Part shown: positions 28,243 through 36,308 of the stretch, piece after piece | How positions within the stretch are numbered: the stretch's first letter is position 1 | Layout of the letters: every line of letters begins with the position of its first letter | Source: Albidovulum sediminis | GTDB lineage: Bacteria; Pseudomonadota; Alphaproteobacteria; Rhodobacterales; Rhodobacteraceae | Reading direction: 5' to 3' | Assembly (NCBI RefSeq): GCF_025380365.1 | Contig: NZ_JAOCQF010000001.1 | Location: forward strand, 1,848,245 to 1,912,244 | Length of the DNA: 64,000 nt | The notes under the pieces: generated by a model | Told to the model about the DNA's origin: nothing | The model's database searches: none | What the model saw: only the letters and a program-made list of their open reading frames with translations | Position numbers and translations under genes: made by a program

Positions 28243-29601
28243 ATGTCCGACTGGACCGAAAAACTGCCCGCAGCAGCGCGGGAGTATATTGCCGGCCGCC
28301 GCCTTGACGAGGTCGAATGCCTTGTCGCCGACCTTGCCGGCGTGGCCAAGGGCAAGGCCATGCCCGCCTCCAAGTTCGCCAAGCAGAAGTTCTTCCACCT
28401 GCCGAACTCGATCTTCGCGCAGACGATCACGGGCGACTATGCCGACATGCCCGACGAAAGCGAGTTCACCGAACCCGACATGGTTCTGGTGCCCGACTTC
28501 ACGACCGCCCAGGCCGTGCCGTGGACGGCGGATGTCACGCTTCAGGTGATCCACGACGTCAACGACCAGAAGGGCAACCCGGTCACGATGGCGCCACGCA
28601 ATGTGCTCAAGCGCATGGTGCAGCTTTACGCCGAACAGGGCTGGAAGCCGATCGTTGCCCCGGAGATGGAATTCTACATCGTCGCCCGCAACATCGACCC
28701 CAACCAGCCGGTCATTCCCCCCATCGGCCGTTCGGGCCGCCGGGTGATGGCGAACCAAGCCTATTCGATGTCGGCCGTCGACGAATACGGCAAGGTCATC
28801 GACGACATCTACGACTTCGCCGAGGCGCAGGGGCTGGAGATCGACGGCATCGTGCAGGAAGGCGGCGCCGGCCAGGTCGAACTGAACCTCGGCCACGGCG
28901 ATCCGGTGGTGCTGGCCGACGATGTGTTCTACTTCAAGCGGCTGATCCGCGAGGCCGCACTGCGCCACGACGCCTTCGCCACCTTCATGGCAAAGCCGAT
29001 CGAGGGCGAACCCGGATCGGCGATGCACATCCACCAGTCGGTGGTGGACCTGAAGACCGGGCGCAACATCTTTTCCGACGCGCAGGGCGGAGAGACCGAG
29101 GCGTTCCTGCACTTCGTCGCGGGCATGCAGAACTATCTGCCGGCAGTCGTCGCGCTGATGGCGCCCTACGTCAACTCCTACCGCCGCTACGTGCCGGACT
29201 TTGCCGCGCCCATCAACCTCGAATGGGGTCGCGACAACCGCACCACCGGCCTGCGCGTCCCGATCTCGGAACCCAACGCGCGGCGGCTGGAAAACCGCCT
29301 GCCGGGGATGGACTGCAACCCCTACCTCGGCATCGCCGCATCGCTTGTCTGCGGCTATCTCGGGCTGATGGAAAAGAAGATGCCGCGGCCGGAGAATACC
29401 GGGAACGCCTACATCAACGCCGACGAACTGCCGACGACGCTGGGCGACGCGCTTGACCTCTTCTCCGAATGCGCCCCGGTCCGCGAGGCGCTATCGCCCG
29501 ATTTCTGCGACATCTACGAGGCGGTGAAGCGCAACGAATACAAGGAGTTCCTGCAGGTCATCAGCCCCTGGGAACGCGAACATCTGCTTCTGAACGTATG
29601 A
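28243..29601 (+). CDS. Glutamine-synthetase-family ligase, PuuA-like
   Basis: A 452-residue GS-fold enzyme, closer to PuuA/gamma-glutamylpolyamine synthetases than the first ligase. The metal-binding glutamates are visible in APEMEFYIVARN and EGGAGQVELNL, the active-site helix in GSAMHIHQSVVDLKTGRNIF, and the ATP site in NRTTGLRVPISEPNARR. The two ligases of the cluster are clearly different from each other and so may act on different amines or at different steps. It starts 14 bases after the amidotransferase and overlaps the oxidase by four bases. Confidence 0.9.
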   Translation: MSDWTEKLPAAAREYIAGRRLDEVECLVADLAGVAKGKAMPASKFAKQKFFHLPNSIFAQTITGDYADMPDESEFTEPDMVLVPDFTTAQAVPWTADVTLQVIHDVNDQKGNPVTMAPRNVLKRMVQLYAEQGWKPIVAPEMEFYIVARNIDPNQPVIPPIGRSGRRVMANQAYSMSAVDEYGKVIDDIYDFAEAQGLEIDGIVQEGGAGQVELNLGHGDPVVLADDVFYFKRLIREAALRHDAFATFMAKPIEGEPGSAMHIHQSVVDLKTGRNIFSDAQGGETEAFLHFVAGMQNYLPAVVALMAPYVNSYRRYVPDFAAPINLEWGRDNRTTGLRVPISEPNARRLENRLPGMDCNPYLGIAASLVCGYLGLMEKKMPRPENTGNAYINADELPTTLGDALDLFSECAPVREALSPDFCDIYEAVKRNEYKEFLQVISPWEREHLLLNV

Positions 29602-30899
29602 ACCTTCTTTTTGCGAACGACCGCCGGGGGGAATACCCCCAGAGCTACTATGCCGCGACCCTGGCCCCGATCGAGCGTTTTCCCGCGCTTCGGGGCGAGG
29701 TCACGGCAGACGTCTGCATCGTGGGCGCGGGCTTCACCGGCCTCTCCGCCGCGCTGCACCTGGCCGAGGCGGGGCTTTCCGTCATCGTGCTTGAGGCGCA
29801 CCGCGTCGGCTTCGGCGCTTCGGGGCGCAACGGCGGGCAGGTCGGATCGGGCCAGCGGCTGGAACAGGATGCGCTGGAACGGATGTACGGGCTCGATACA
29901 GCGCGGCATTTGTGGGCGCTGGCCGAGGAGTCGAAGGCGCTGGTGCGCGACCTGATCTGGGCGCATGACATGCCCTGCACCTTCAAGCCCGGCATCGCGC
30001 ACGCCTGCTGGACCGACGGCGAGGTGCGACATTCGCATGCCCAGGCCGAAAAGCTGGCGCGGGACTACGGATACGACCAGATCGAGCCCTTGGATGCAGC
30101 GGGACTGGCGGCGATCATCCCCTCGGGCGTCTACAAGGGCGGTGACATCGACCGCGGTGCGGGCCACATCCACCCGCTGAACTTCACCGTGGGCCTTGCC
30201 CGCGCTGCAACCGCGAAGGGCGCGCGCATCTGCGAAGGCAGCGTGGTTACCCGCGTCGTGCCGGGGTCCCGACCCGTGGTTGAGACCGAGGCGGGCCGCA
30301 TCAGTTGCGGGCATGTGGTGCTGGCCTGCAACGGCTATCTGGGCGGGCTGGACCGGCAGGTGGCGGCGCGTGTCATGCCGATCAACAACTTCGTCATCGC
30401 CACCGAGCCGCTCGGCGAACGCGCGGCGGAGGTCCTGGGCCAGGACGTGGCGGCCCACGACACCAAGTTCGTGGTCAACTACTGGCGTCTGTCGGAGGAC
30501 AAGCGGCTACTGTTCGGGGGCGGCGAAAGCTATGGCTACCGCTTTCCCGATGTGATCAAGGCCGTGCGCCCGCCGATGCTGAAGGTCTATCCCGATCTTG
30601 CCGATGTCAGGATCGACTACGCCTGGGGCGGCACGCTGGCGATCACCATGAACCGGATGCCCTGCTTCCTGCGGCCGGCCGAGAACGTCCTGTCGGCGTC
30701 GGGCTATTCCGGCCACGGGGTCGCACTGGCGACGCTTGCCGGCAAGATCCTGTCCGAGGCGATTCGCGGTCAGGCCGGCCGTTTCGACGTGCTTTCCGGG
30801 CTGAATCTGCCGCGCTTCCCCGGCGGGCCGGCGATGCGCTGGCCCATGCTGGTACTGGCGATGACCTGGTTCTCCCTGCGCGACCGGCTGGGAATATGA
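29598..30899 (+). CDS. FAD-dependent amine oxidase, PuuB-like
   Basis: A 433-residue DAO-family flavoprotein with the N-terminal dinucleotide fold VCIVGAGFTGLSAALHLAEAG (about 38-58), the covalent/FAD-contact segment GFGASGRNGGQVGSGQR, and a C-terminal GYSGHGVALATLAGK. The pattern is that of gamma-glutamylputrescine oxidase PuuB. It would oxidise the gamma-glutamylated amine to an aldehyde. Its ATG overlaps the second ligase stop, so the two steps are translationally coupled. An aldehyde dehydrogenase, the next step expected, is not present in the cluster. Confidence 0.9.
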   Translation: MNLLFANDRRGEYPQSYYAATLAPIERFPALRGEVTADVCIVGAGFTGLSAALHLAEAGLSVIVLEAHRVGFGASGRNGGQVGSGQRLEQDALERMYGLDTARHLWALAEESKALVRDLIWAHDMPCTFKPGIAHACWTDGEVRHSHAQAEKLARDYGYDQIEPLDAAGLAAIIPSGVYKGGDIDRGAGHIHPLNFTVGLARAATAKGARICEGSVVTRVVPGSRPVVETEAGRISCGHVVLACNGYLGGLDRQVAARVMPINNFVIATEPLGERAAEVLGQDVAAHDTKFVVNYWRLSEDKRLLFGGGESYGYRFPDVIKAVRPPMLKVYPDLADVRIDYAWGGTLAITMNRMPCFLRPAENVLSASGYSGHGVALATLAGKILSEAIRGQAGRFDVLSGLNLPRFPGGPAMRWPMLVLAMTWFSLRDRLGI

Positions 30900-30900
30900 G

Positions 30901-30924
30901 AAAGGCCCCCCGGTGGGGGCCTTC
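30901..30924. terminator. Bidirectional terminator between puuB-like gene and phaR
   Basis: AAGGCCCCC and GGGGGCCTT pair in a perfect stem of about nine base pairs around a CGGT loop. It is preceded by A and followed by TCTTC, and both flanking genes converge on it within a few bases (stops at 30899 and 30926), so it can end both transcripts. Confidence 0.75.
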
Positions 30925-30925
30925 T

Positions 30926-31495
30926 TCACAGCTTTGACAGCTTGTCCTGCAACTCGGCCAGCTGCTTCTTGATCGCCGCCAGATCCTCTTCGTCGCGCCC
31001 CTTGGCCTTGGGCTTGGCCGGTTTATCCTCCTCGGCCTCGCCTTGCGCCGCGCCGCTCCAGCCCCCCATGAGCGATTTGAGGAACGCCTGCTGCTGGCGC
31101 TGCAGCGCCTCGAATCCCGGCATGGAGGCCATCGGGTTCGGCAGCTGGCTCATGTTCTCCATCAGCTTCGACTGGCCTTCGCGCAGCATCTCGAACGAGG
31201 CCGCCAGGAACTGCGGCACGACGCTTTGCGCGCTTGTCGCGTAGCTGCGCACAAGATCGGTCAGAACGTCGATGGGCAGCACGTTTTCGCCACGGCTTTC
31301 GTGTTCGGCGATGATCTGGAGCAGATACTGCCGCGTGAGGTCGTCCCCTGTCTTCAGGTCGACGATCTGGACCTCGCGCCCCTCGCGGATGAAGGCGGCG
31401 ATGTCTTCCAGCGTGACATAGTCGCTGGTTTCCGTGTTGTAGAGCCGCCGGCTGGCATAGCGCTTGATCAACAGCGGCTTGGCGTCTTCGGCCAT
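30926..31495 (-). CDS. phaR: Polyhydroxyalkanoate synthesis repressor PhaR
   Basis: DNA- and PHA-binding repressor, 189 residues. The N-terminal PHB/PHA accumulation regulator domain (KPLLIKRYASRRLYNTETSDYVTLEDI) and the second domain (TRQYLLQIIAEHE...VLPIDVLTDLVRSY) are intact, with a Met/Gln-rich C-terminus that binds the polymer surface. In Paracoccus it represses phasin until polymer accumulates and titrates it away. Three CTGC-N3-GCAG sites that fit its known motif lie in the two neighbouring promoters. It reads in the same direction as phaP. Confidence 0.95.
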   Translation of the reverse strand: MAEDAKPLLIKRYASRRLYNTETSDYVTLEDIAAFIREGREVQIVDLKTGDDLTRQYLLQIIAEHESRGENVLPIDVLTDLVRSYATSAQSVVPQFLAASFEMLREGQSKLMENMSQLPNPMASMPGFEALQRQQQAFLKSLMGGWSGAAQGEAEEDKPAKPKAKGRDEEDLAAIKKQLAELQDKLSKL

Positions 31496-31600
31496 GTCTT
31501 CCTCCCAGGGGGTGCGTTTTTTCGCGCTGCGGCGAGATTAAGCTGCGGCACGGAAAAAACAACTCCCGAAAGGCGCGGCCGCTTTTCTGCGGGCGCAAAG

Positions 31601-31626
31601 AAAAGGCGGGCCCGGAGGGGCCCGCC
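31601..31626 (-). terminator. Intrinsic terminator of phaP
   Basis: A perfect 9-bp stem (31605-31613 with 31618-31626) with a GGAG loop, followed on the minus strand by TTTTC. It lies 37 bases past the phasin stop. It should set the end of the abundant phasin transcript before phaR. Confidence 0.8.
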
Positions 31627-31663
31627 AGTCAACCAACCAACAGGGAGGACGTTGGTCGTCGGA

Positions 31664-32125
31664 TTACTTCGCAGCGGCGGTCGCGACGGTCGCGGCCTTC
31701 TTCGCAGCGGTCTGGACGTCGGCGGTCGCCTTCTTCACCGCGGCGGTGGCTTCTTCGGAGAAGTCCTTGCCAGCGGCCAGCATCAGCTCGACGGTTTCGG
31801 TCTGGGCCTTCTTCGCAACTTCGGCGAAGGCGGCGAGGTTTTCGGCAGCCAGCTCAGCCGAGGCCGAGGCGAAATCGCTGAAGGCTTTGGTGTAGTCGGT
31901 CGGCTCGGACTTCGCCTTCGACAGCTCGCCGAACTTCGCGATGGTTTCCTTGGCCCACTTCGAGGAGATGTCGTTCGACTTCTCGGCGGCTTCCAGCGCG
32001 ACCTTGGTCATCTTTTCGCTGAGAACGGCGGAGTTCTTGTAGACGTCCTTGAGGGCGGCGGTGTCAACCGGGAACTGGGAAACCATGTCCTGAAGGACTT
32101 TGGAGAAATCTTGCTGCTTCGTCAT
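31664..32125 (-). CDS. phaP: Phasin (PHA granule protein)
   Basis: A 153-residue helical amphipathic protein that coats PHA granules. It is rich in Ala, Lys and Glu with a coiled-coil-like pattern throughout and the phasin_2 core YKNSAVLSEKMTKVALEAAEK. The ATG at 32125 follows GGAGTG and is preferred over the longer frame. The promoter upstream has a strong TTGAAA/TATCTA pair with a PhaR box in the spacer. Phasin is repressed by PhaR in related bacteria, so regulation by the neighbour is expected. Confidence 0.95.
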   Translation of the reverse strand: MTKQQDFSKVLQDMVSQFPVDTAALKDVYKNSAVLSEKMTKVALEAAEKSNDISSKWAKETIAKFGELSKAKSEPTDYTKAFSDFASASAELAAENLAAFAEVAKKAQTETVELMLAAGKDFSEEATAAVKKATADVQTAAKKAATVATAAAK

Positions 32126-32172
32126 GGTGGTCACTCCATTTGCGACGGGGGGTGTCATTCGCTTCTGGAGCC

Positions 32173-32201
32173 TAGATACATGCTGCGGTGCAGCATTTCA
32201 A
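32173..32201 (-). promoter_or_regulatory. phaP promoter, TTGAAA-N17-TATCTA
   Basis: On the minus strand TTGAAA (32196-32201) and TATCTA (32173-32178) are 17 bases apart. A CTGC-N3-GCAG box sits in the spacer, so a bound repressor would block RNA polymerase. The distance to the ATG leaves a leader of about 40 bases. Confidence 0.65.
32183..32193. promoter_or_regulatory. PhaR box 1 (CTGC-N3-GCAG) in phaP promoter spacer
   Basis: The sequence ctgcggtgcag matches the CTGC-N3-GCAG motif known for Paracoccus PhaR. With box 2 it forms a 12-bp inverted repeat (ctgcggtgcagc and its complement) separated by 16 bases. Confidence 0.65.
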
Positions 32202-32210
32202 GTGTTTTCG

Positions 32211-32221
32211 CTGCACCGCAG
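32211..32221. promoter_or_regulatory. PhaR box 2 (CTGC-N3-GCAG) upstream of the phaP -35
   Basis: The sequence ctgcaccgcag is the inverted counterpart of box 1, centred 28 bases away, about two and a half helical turns, so both boxes could be filled by one tetramer. It lies on the far side of the -35 hexamer. Confidence 0.6.
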
Positions 32222-32240
32222 AAAAAAATTCATCTGGCCG

Positions 32241-34043
32241 TTACGCGTCCGAAGCCTTCGGCGTCTCGGCCACGTAGGTCCCCGGCGCCGGGGCCAGGAC
32301 CGGGTGGCTCGAATCGCCCAGGGCACGCGCCGCGACCATCTTGCCCGAACGCCCGGCCAGCCAGTCGCGCCAGCGCGGCCACCAGCTGCCCTTGTGGAAA
32401 CCGGCGCCGTCTTTCCATTCCTCGGGGCTGCGCATCGGCCCTTCGTTGGTGTAGTGGCCGTACTTGTCCTTGCCAGGCGGGTTGACGATGCCGGCGATGT
32501 GTCCGCTTTCGGACAGGATGAAGGACTTCTGCCGCGACCCGAACTGACGGATGCCGTTGAACGAGGACTTCCACGGCGCGATGTGGTCGGTTTCGCAGGC
32601 GATCGCGCAGATCGGAACCTTCACGTCCTTCACCGTCACGCGTTCGCCGCAGACCTCGAACCCCGGCGCGATCAGCCGGTTCTGCTGGCAAAGTTCGCGC
32701 AGGTATTCGACGCACATCCGCCCCGGAAGGTTGGTGCCGTCGCCGTTCCAGTAAAGCAGGTCGAACGCCGGCGGCGCCTCGCCCAGCATGTAGCTGCGGA
32801 TGGCCGGGGTGTAGATCAGGTCGTTCGCACGCAGGAACGAGAAGGTCCGCGACATGAAGAACTTGTCGAGATACCCCTCCCGCCGGACGGTCTCCTCGAT
32901 GCCGCCGACGAAGTCGTCGTCGAGGAACACCCCGATCTCTCCGGGCTCGGAGAAGTCGGTCAGCGTGGTGAAGAAGGTGGCCGAATTCACCGACTTGTCG
33001 CCGCGCTTCTGCATCAGCCCGAGCGTTGCGGTCAGCGTCGTCCCGGCGATGCAGTAGCCCACTGCGTTGACCTTGTCCTCGCCGGTGATCTGCTTGACCT
33101 GTTCGATCGCGGTCAGGTAGCCGTCCTGCACATAGTCGTCCATGCCGACATCGGCATAGCTGGCATCGGGATTCTTCCAGCTGACCACGAACAGGGTAAA
33201 GCCCTGGTCCACCACCCACTTGATCAGGCTGTTGGCGGGCTTCAGGTCAAGGATGTAGAACTTGTTGATCCAGGGCGGAAAGACCAGAAGCGGCGTCTTG
33301 TGGACCTTTTCGGTCGTCGCCTTGTACTGGATCAGCTCGAACATGCGGTTGCGGAACACGACCGCGCCCTCGGTCGCGCCGATATTGCTGCCAAGCGTGA
33401 ACGCCTCGCGGTCCGACAGCGTCACCAGCAGGTCGCCGCGGTGCGCTTCGACATCGCGCACGAGGTTCTCCAGCCCCTTGACCAGGCTCTCGCCCTCGGT
33501 CGCGACGGCGCGCTCCAGCGCGTCGGGGTTGGTGGCAAGGAAGTTCGTCGGCGCCAGCATGTCGACGATCTGGCGGGTGAAATACTCGACCCGGCGCTTG
33601 TCGGCCGGCTCAAGCCCGTCGAGGCCCTGGATGGCCTGTTCCATCGCCTCGACATTGGTCTGGTACTGGCGCTTGATGAAGTGGAAGTACGGGTTGGTGT
33701 CCCAGAGGGGATTGGAAAAGCGCCGGTCCTTCGGGCCCGTGTCCGCCGGGGGTTCGACTGCCTGCCCGGCCATCGCCTTCTGCATCTCGATATAATGTTC
33801 CAGCGACTTGCCCCAGAAGGCGACCTGCTGCTCCATGATCCGGGCCGGGTTGGACATCGCCTCGGTCAGGAAGGCGGTCATCGCCTTGCCGTAAAGCTCC
33901 GGCGCGGGCGCGTCGAGCGCGGGCGTATGGGGCTTCTTCTGCTGCAGTGCCGCGATCAACCGTTGCGTCAACTCCTCGATTCTCGCAAGGTTCGCGCTGA
34001 ACTTTTCAAGGTTGCGGGAAGAATCAGTAACTTCTGTTGTCAT
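32241..34043 (-). CDS. phaC: Class I poly(3-hydroxyalkanoate) synthase
   Basis: Polymerises (R)-3-hydroxyacyl-CoA into PHA. The 600-residue length is typical of class I. An N-terminal domain (about 1-190) precedes the alpha/beta-hydrolase core with the nucleophile C331 in the lipase-like box GYCIAGTT. The catalytic Asp is in IACETDHIAPW and the His in LSESGHIAGIVNPPG. It is transcribed away from phaZ, from a short divergent region that holds a PhaR box 26 bases before its ATG. The ribosome-binding site is AGGAGGG. Confidence 0.97.
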   Translation of the reverse strand: MTTEVTDSSRNLEKFSANLARIEELTQRLIAALQQKKPHTPALDAPAPELYGKAMTAFLTEAMSNPARIMEQQVAFWGKSLEHYIEMQKAMAGQAVEPPADTGPKDRRFSNPLWDTNPYFHFIKRQYQTNVEAMEQAIQGLDGLEPADKRRVEYFTRQIVDMLAPTNFLATNPDALERAVATEGESLVKGLENLVRDVEAHRGDLLVTLSDREAFTLGSNIGATEGAVVFRNRMFELIQYKATTEKVHKTPLLVFPPWINKFYILDLKPANSLIKWVVDQGFTLFVVSWKNPDASYADVGMDDYVQDGYLTAIEQVKQITGEDKVNAVGYCIAGTTLTATLGLMQKRGDKSVNSATFFTTLTDFSEPGEIGVFLDDDFVGGIEETVRREGYLDKFFMSRTFSFLRANDLIYTPAIRSYMLGEAPPAFDLLYWNGDGTNLPGRMCVEYLRELCQQNRLIAPGFEVCGERVTVKDVKVPICAIACETDHIAPWKSSFNGIRQFGSRQKSFILSESGHIAGIVNPPGKDKYGHYTNEGPMRSPEEWKDGAGFHKGSWWPRWRDWLAGRSGKMVAARALGDSSHPVLAPAPGTYVAETPKASDA

Positions 34044-34068
34044 CCCGATCGTTCCCTCCTAATCTTTC

Positions 34069-34079
34069 CTGCAGTGCAG
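34069..34079. promoter_or_regulatory. PhaR box 3 (CTGC-N3-GCAG) between phaC and phaZ
   Basis: The sequence ctgcagtgcag lies in the 104-base divergent gap, 26 bases from the phaC ATG and 69 from the phaZ ATG. It may control both the synthase and the depolymerase. Confidence 0.6.
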
Positions 34080-34147
34080 CATATCCGCGCCCGCTGGGTG
34101 GCGAAAGAAGTGATTTGTGTGGGGCCTGCCCCATCGAAGGAGACGCG

Positions 34148-35407
34148 ATGAAGGGCATGGCCACCTACGACCTGATGGAAAGCATCCGCAACACCAACGA
34201 ATGGCTGGGTGCCAGCGCGCGGGCGATGGCATCCTACCCGGTCTGGGGGCTGGTGCCGCATCCGATGTTCAAGGTGATGTCGGCCTGGGGCCGGATCACG
34301 GAACGCAGTTTCGCGCGCATGGTCATCAAGCCCGACTGGGGCATCCGCACCATCCTCGGCCCGGACGGGCGCGACCACATCGTCGAGATCGACACGCTCG
34401 TCACCCGTCCCTTCGCCGATCTCATCCACTTCCGCGTCCAGGGCCGCGCACCGATGAAGCGCCGCGTGCTCCTCGTTGCGCCGATGTCGGGCCATTACTC
34501 CACCCTCCTCCGTTCCACGGTCAGAAGCCTCCTTCCCGACTGCGAAGTCTACGTGACGGACTGGAAGAACGCCCGCGACATCCCGGTTTCGGAAGGCAAG
34601 TTCGACATCGAGGACTATACCCTCTACCTCGTCGATTTCATCCGCTTCCTCGGCCCCGATCTCAACATCGTGTCGGTCTGCCAGCCGGTGCCGCTGACGC
34701 TTGCCGCCACCGCCTACCTCGCGGGCGAGGATCCGGCCGCGCAGCCGAAGACGCTGACGCTGATCGGCGGCCCGGTCGATCCCGACGCCGCGCCGACCGA
34801 GGTCACCGACTTCGGCCGCCGCGTGACCATGGGCCAGCTCGAACACATGGTGATCCAGCGCGTGGGCTTCAAATACGCCGGCGCCGGGCGGCTCGTCTAT
34901 CCGGGGCTGATGCAGCTTGCCTCCTTCATCTCGATGAACATGGACCGCCACACCACCGCGTTCTCCGAACAGATCCTGCGCGCCGCCAAGGGTGAGGCGT
35001 CGGAGCGGGACGCCCACAACCGCTTCTACGACGAATACCTCTCGGTCATGGACATGACGGCAGAGTTCTACCTCTCCACCGTCGAGCGCATCTTCAAGAA
35101 TCGCGAGATCGCGCGCAACGACTTCCGCGTCGCCGGCAAGGCGGTGGACTTCGGCAAGATCACCGATGTCGCGGTCAAGATCGTCGAGGGCGAGAAGGAC
35201 GACATCTCCGCCCCCGGCCAATGCCTTGCCGCGCTCGACCTGCTCACCGGCCTCTCCGCCGACAAGAAGGCGCAGCATCTGGAGCCTGACGCCGGCCACT
35301 ACGGCATCTTCGCCGGCAAATCCTGGCGCAACAACATCCGCCCGCTGGTCCTGAACTTCATCGACGCGAACTCGGGCCCGCGCAAGGCGCATGTCCGCGC
35401 GGTCTAA
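34148..35407 (+). CDS. phaZ: Intracellular polyhydroxyalkanoate depolymerase
   Basis: Hydrolyses stored PHA to monomers. The 419-residue protein is of the intracellular type with a cysteine nucleophile, C178, in VSVCQPVPLTLAA, in place of the lipase-box serine of extracellular enzymes. The C-terminal catalytic His is in PDAGHYGIFAGKSW. It starts with MKGMATYDLMES after AAGGAG. The stop overlaps the stop region of the convergent alpha/beta hydrolase by four bases. Confidence 0.95.
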   Translation: MKGMATYDLMESIRNTNEWLGASARAMASYPVWGLVPHPMFKVMSAWGRITERSFARMVIKPDWGIRTILGPDGRDHIVEIDTLVTRPFADLIHFRVQGRAPMKRRVLLVAPMSGHYSTLLRSTVRSLLPDCEVYVTDWKNARDIPVSEGKFDIEDYTLYLVDFIRFLGPDLNIVSVCQPVPLTLAATAYLAGEDPAAQPKTLTLIGGPVDPDAAPTEVTDFGRRVTMGQLEHMVIQRVGFKYAGAGRLVYPGLMQLASFISMNMDRHTTAFSEQILRAAKGEASERDAHNRFYDEYLSVMDMTAEFYLSTVERIFKNREIARNDFRVAGKAVDFGKITDVAVKIVEGEKDDISAPGQCLAALDLLTGLSADKKAQHLEPDAGHYGIFAGKSWRNNIRPLVLNFIDANSGPRKAHVRAV

Positions 35408-36150
35408 CCCGCGCGGCCGCCCACCTTCAGGACCGTCGCCGCGACCAGCTTCAGGCACTCGGGCGTCGAGAAGCGGTGATCCGCGCCCTTGACAAGTGTC
35501 AGCCGGATGTCCGGCCCGGTCATGTGGTCAAGCAGCCGGAGCGCGACCGGAACCGGCACGTCGGCATCCGCCGTGCCCTGGAGCATCCGGACCGGCATCG
35601 GAAGATGCAGCGGCCGGTCGAATATCAGCCGCCCGCGCGCCTCCTCGATCAGGCGACGGGTAAAGATGTAAGGCTCCGGCGCATAGTCCGAGGGCCGCGC
35701 CACCCGTCCGGTCTGCTCCAGGGCGCGGCGCTCCTCCCCGGACATCTCCGCCAGGAGGCTTTCGGTGAAGTCGGGCGCCGCGGCGATGGTGACAAGCCCC
35801 GCGACCATCCCGGGGTGCTCGCGCGCCAGCAGAAGCGATATCCACCCGCCCATCGAGGATCCGACCAGGATCTGCGGCCCTTCGGTCAGCGCCCGAATCG
35901 CGCTCAGCGCATCCTCGAACCAGTCACCGATGGCGCCGTCCTCGAAGGCGCCCGACGACGCGCCGTGCCCCGAATAGTCGAAGCGCAGGAAGGCCCGGCC
36001 CCGCGCGCGCGCCCAGGCCTCAAGCGCCAGCGCCTTGGTGCCCTCCTTGTCCGACCGGAAGCCGCCCAGGAACACCACCCCGGGCCCCTCCCCCTCCACC
36101 CGGTCGAAGGCAATCTCCCGTCCCTGCGCTGTCCTCAGCCTGTCGCTCAT
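35404..36150 (-). CDS. Alpha/beta hydrolase (serine)
   Basis: A 248-residue hydrolase with nucleophile serine in VGSSMGGWISLLL (GxSxG), an Asp in GTADADVPVPVAL and His in KGADHRFST. The fold is close to the esterase/acyl-peptidase-like members of COG1073. It lies beside the PHA genes but points the other way and there is no evidence that it acts on PHA. Its start follows the second copy of the TATTTG element, whose GAAGAAGGGG tract could provide the ribosome-binding site. It ends inside the last codons of phaZ. Confidence 0.88.
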   Translation of the reverse strand: MSDRLRTAQGREIAFDRVEGEGPGVVFLGGFRSDKEGTKALALEAWARARGRAFLRFDYSGHGASSGAFEDGAIGDWFEDALSAIRALTEGPQILVGSSMGGWISLLLAREHPGMVAGLVTIAAAPDFTESLLAEMSGEERRALEQTGRVARPSDYAPEPYIFTRRLIEEARGRLIFDRPLHLPMPVRMLQGTADADVPVPVALRLLDHMTGPDIRLTLVKGADHRFSTPECLKLVAATVLKVGGRAG

Positions 36151-36163
36151 CACCGAACCCTTT

Positions 36164-36215
36164 CCCCTTCTTCTTTTCCCAAATATCCCCGGGGGACCGG
36201 GGGTGGAACCCCCGG
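36164..36215 (-). repeat. Dispersed G-rich hairpin + TATTTG element, copy 2
   Basis: On the minus strand: an 8-bp perfect stem (36197-36204 with 36208-36215), then CCCCCGGGGATATTTG, then GGGAAAAGAAGAAGGGG, ending 14 bases before the alpha/beta hydrolase start. See copies 1 and 3. It could serve as ribosome-binding leader here, or block transcription from the thrS side. Confidence 0.65.
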
Positions 36216-36308
36216 CGATTGACTTCCGCGTCGTGATCCCCGAAACAAGGCGCCGACATAACCCGCAACCGGGCGTTCCGTGGGCGCCAAACCGACGAGG
36301 AGCCGGCC

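Noticed and set aside
31530-31560. Two CTGCGGC words upstream of phaR as autoregulatory PhaR boxes
   Set aside because: They lack the GCAG half at three bases, so they do not match the motif found at the three accepted sites.
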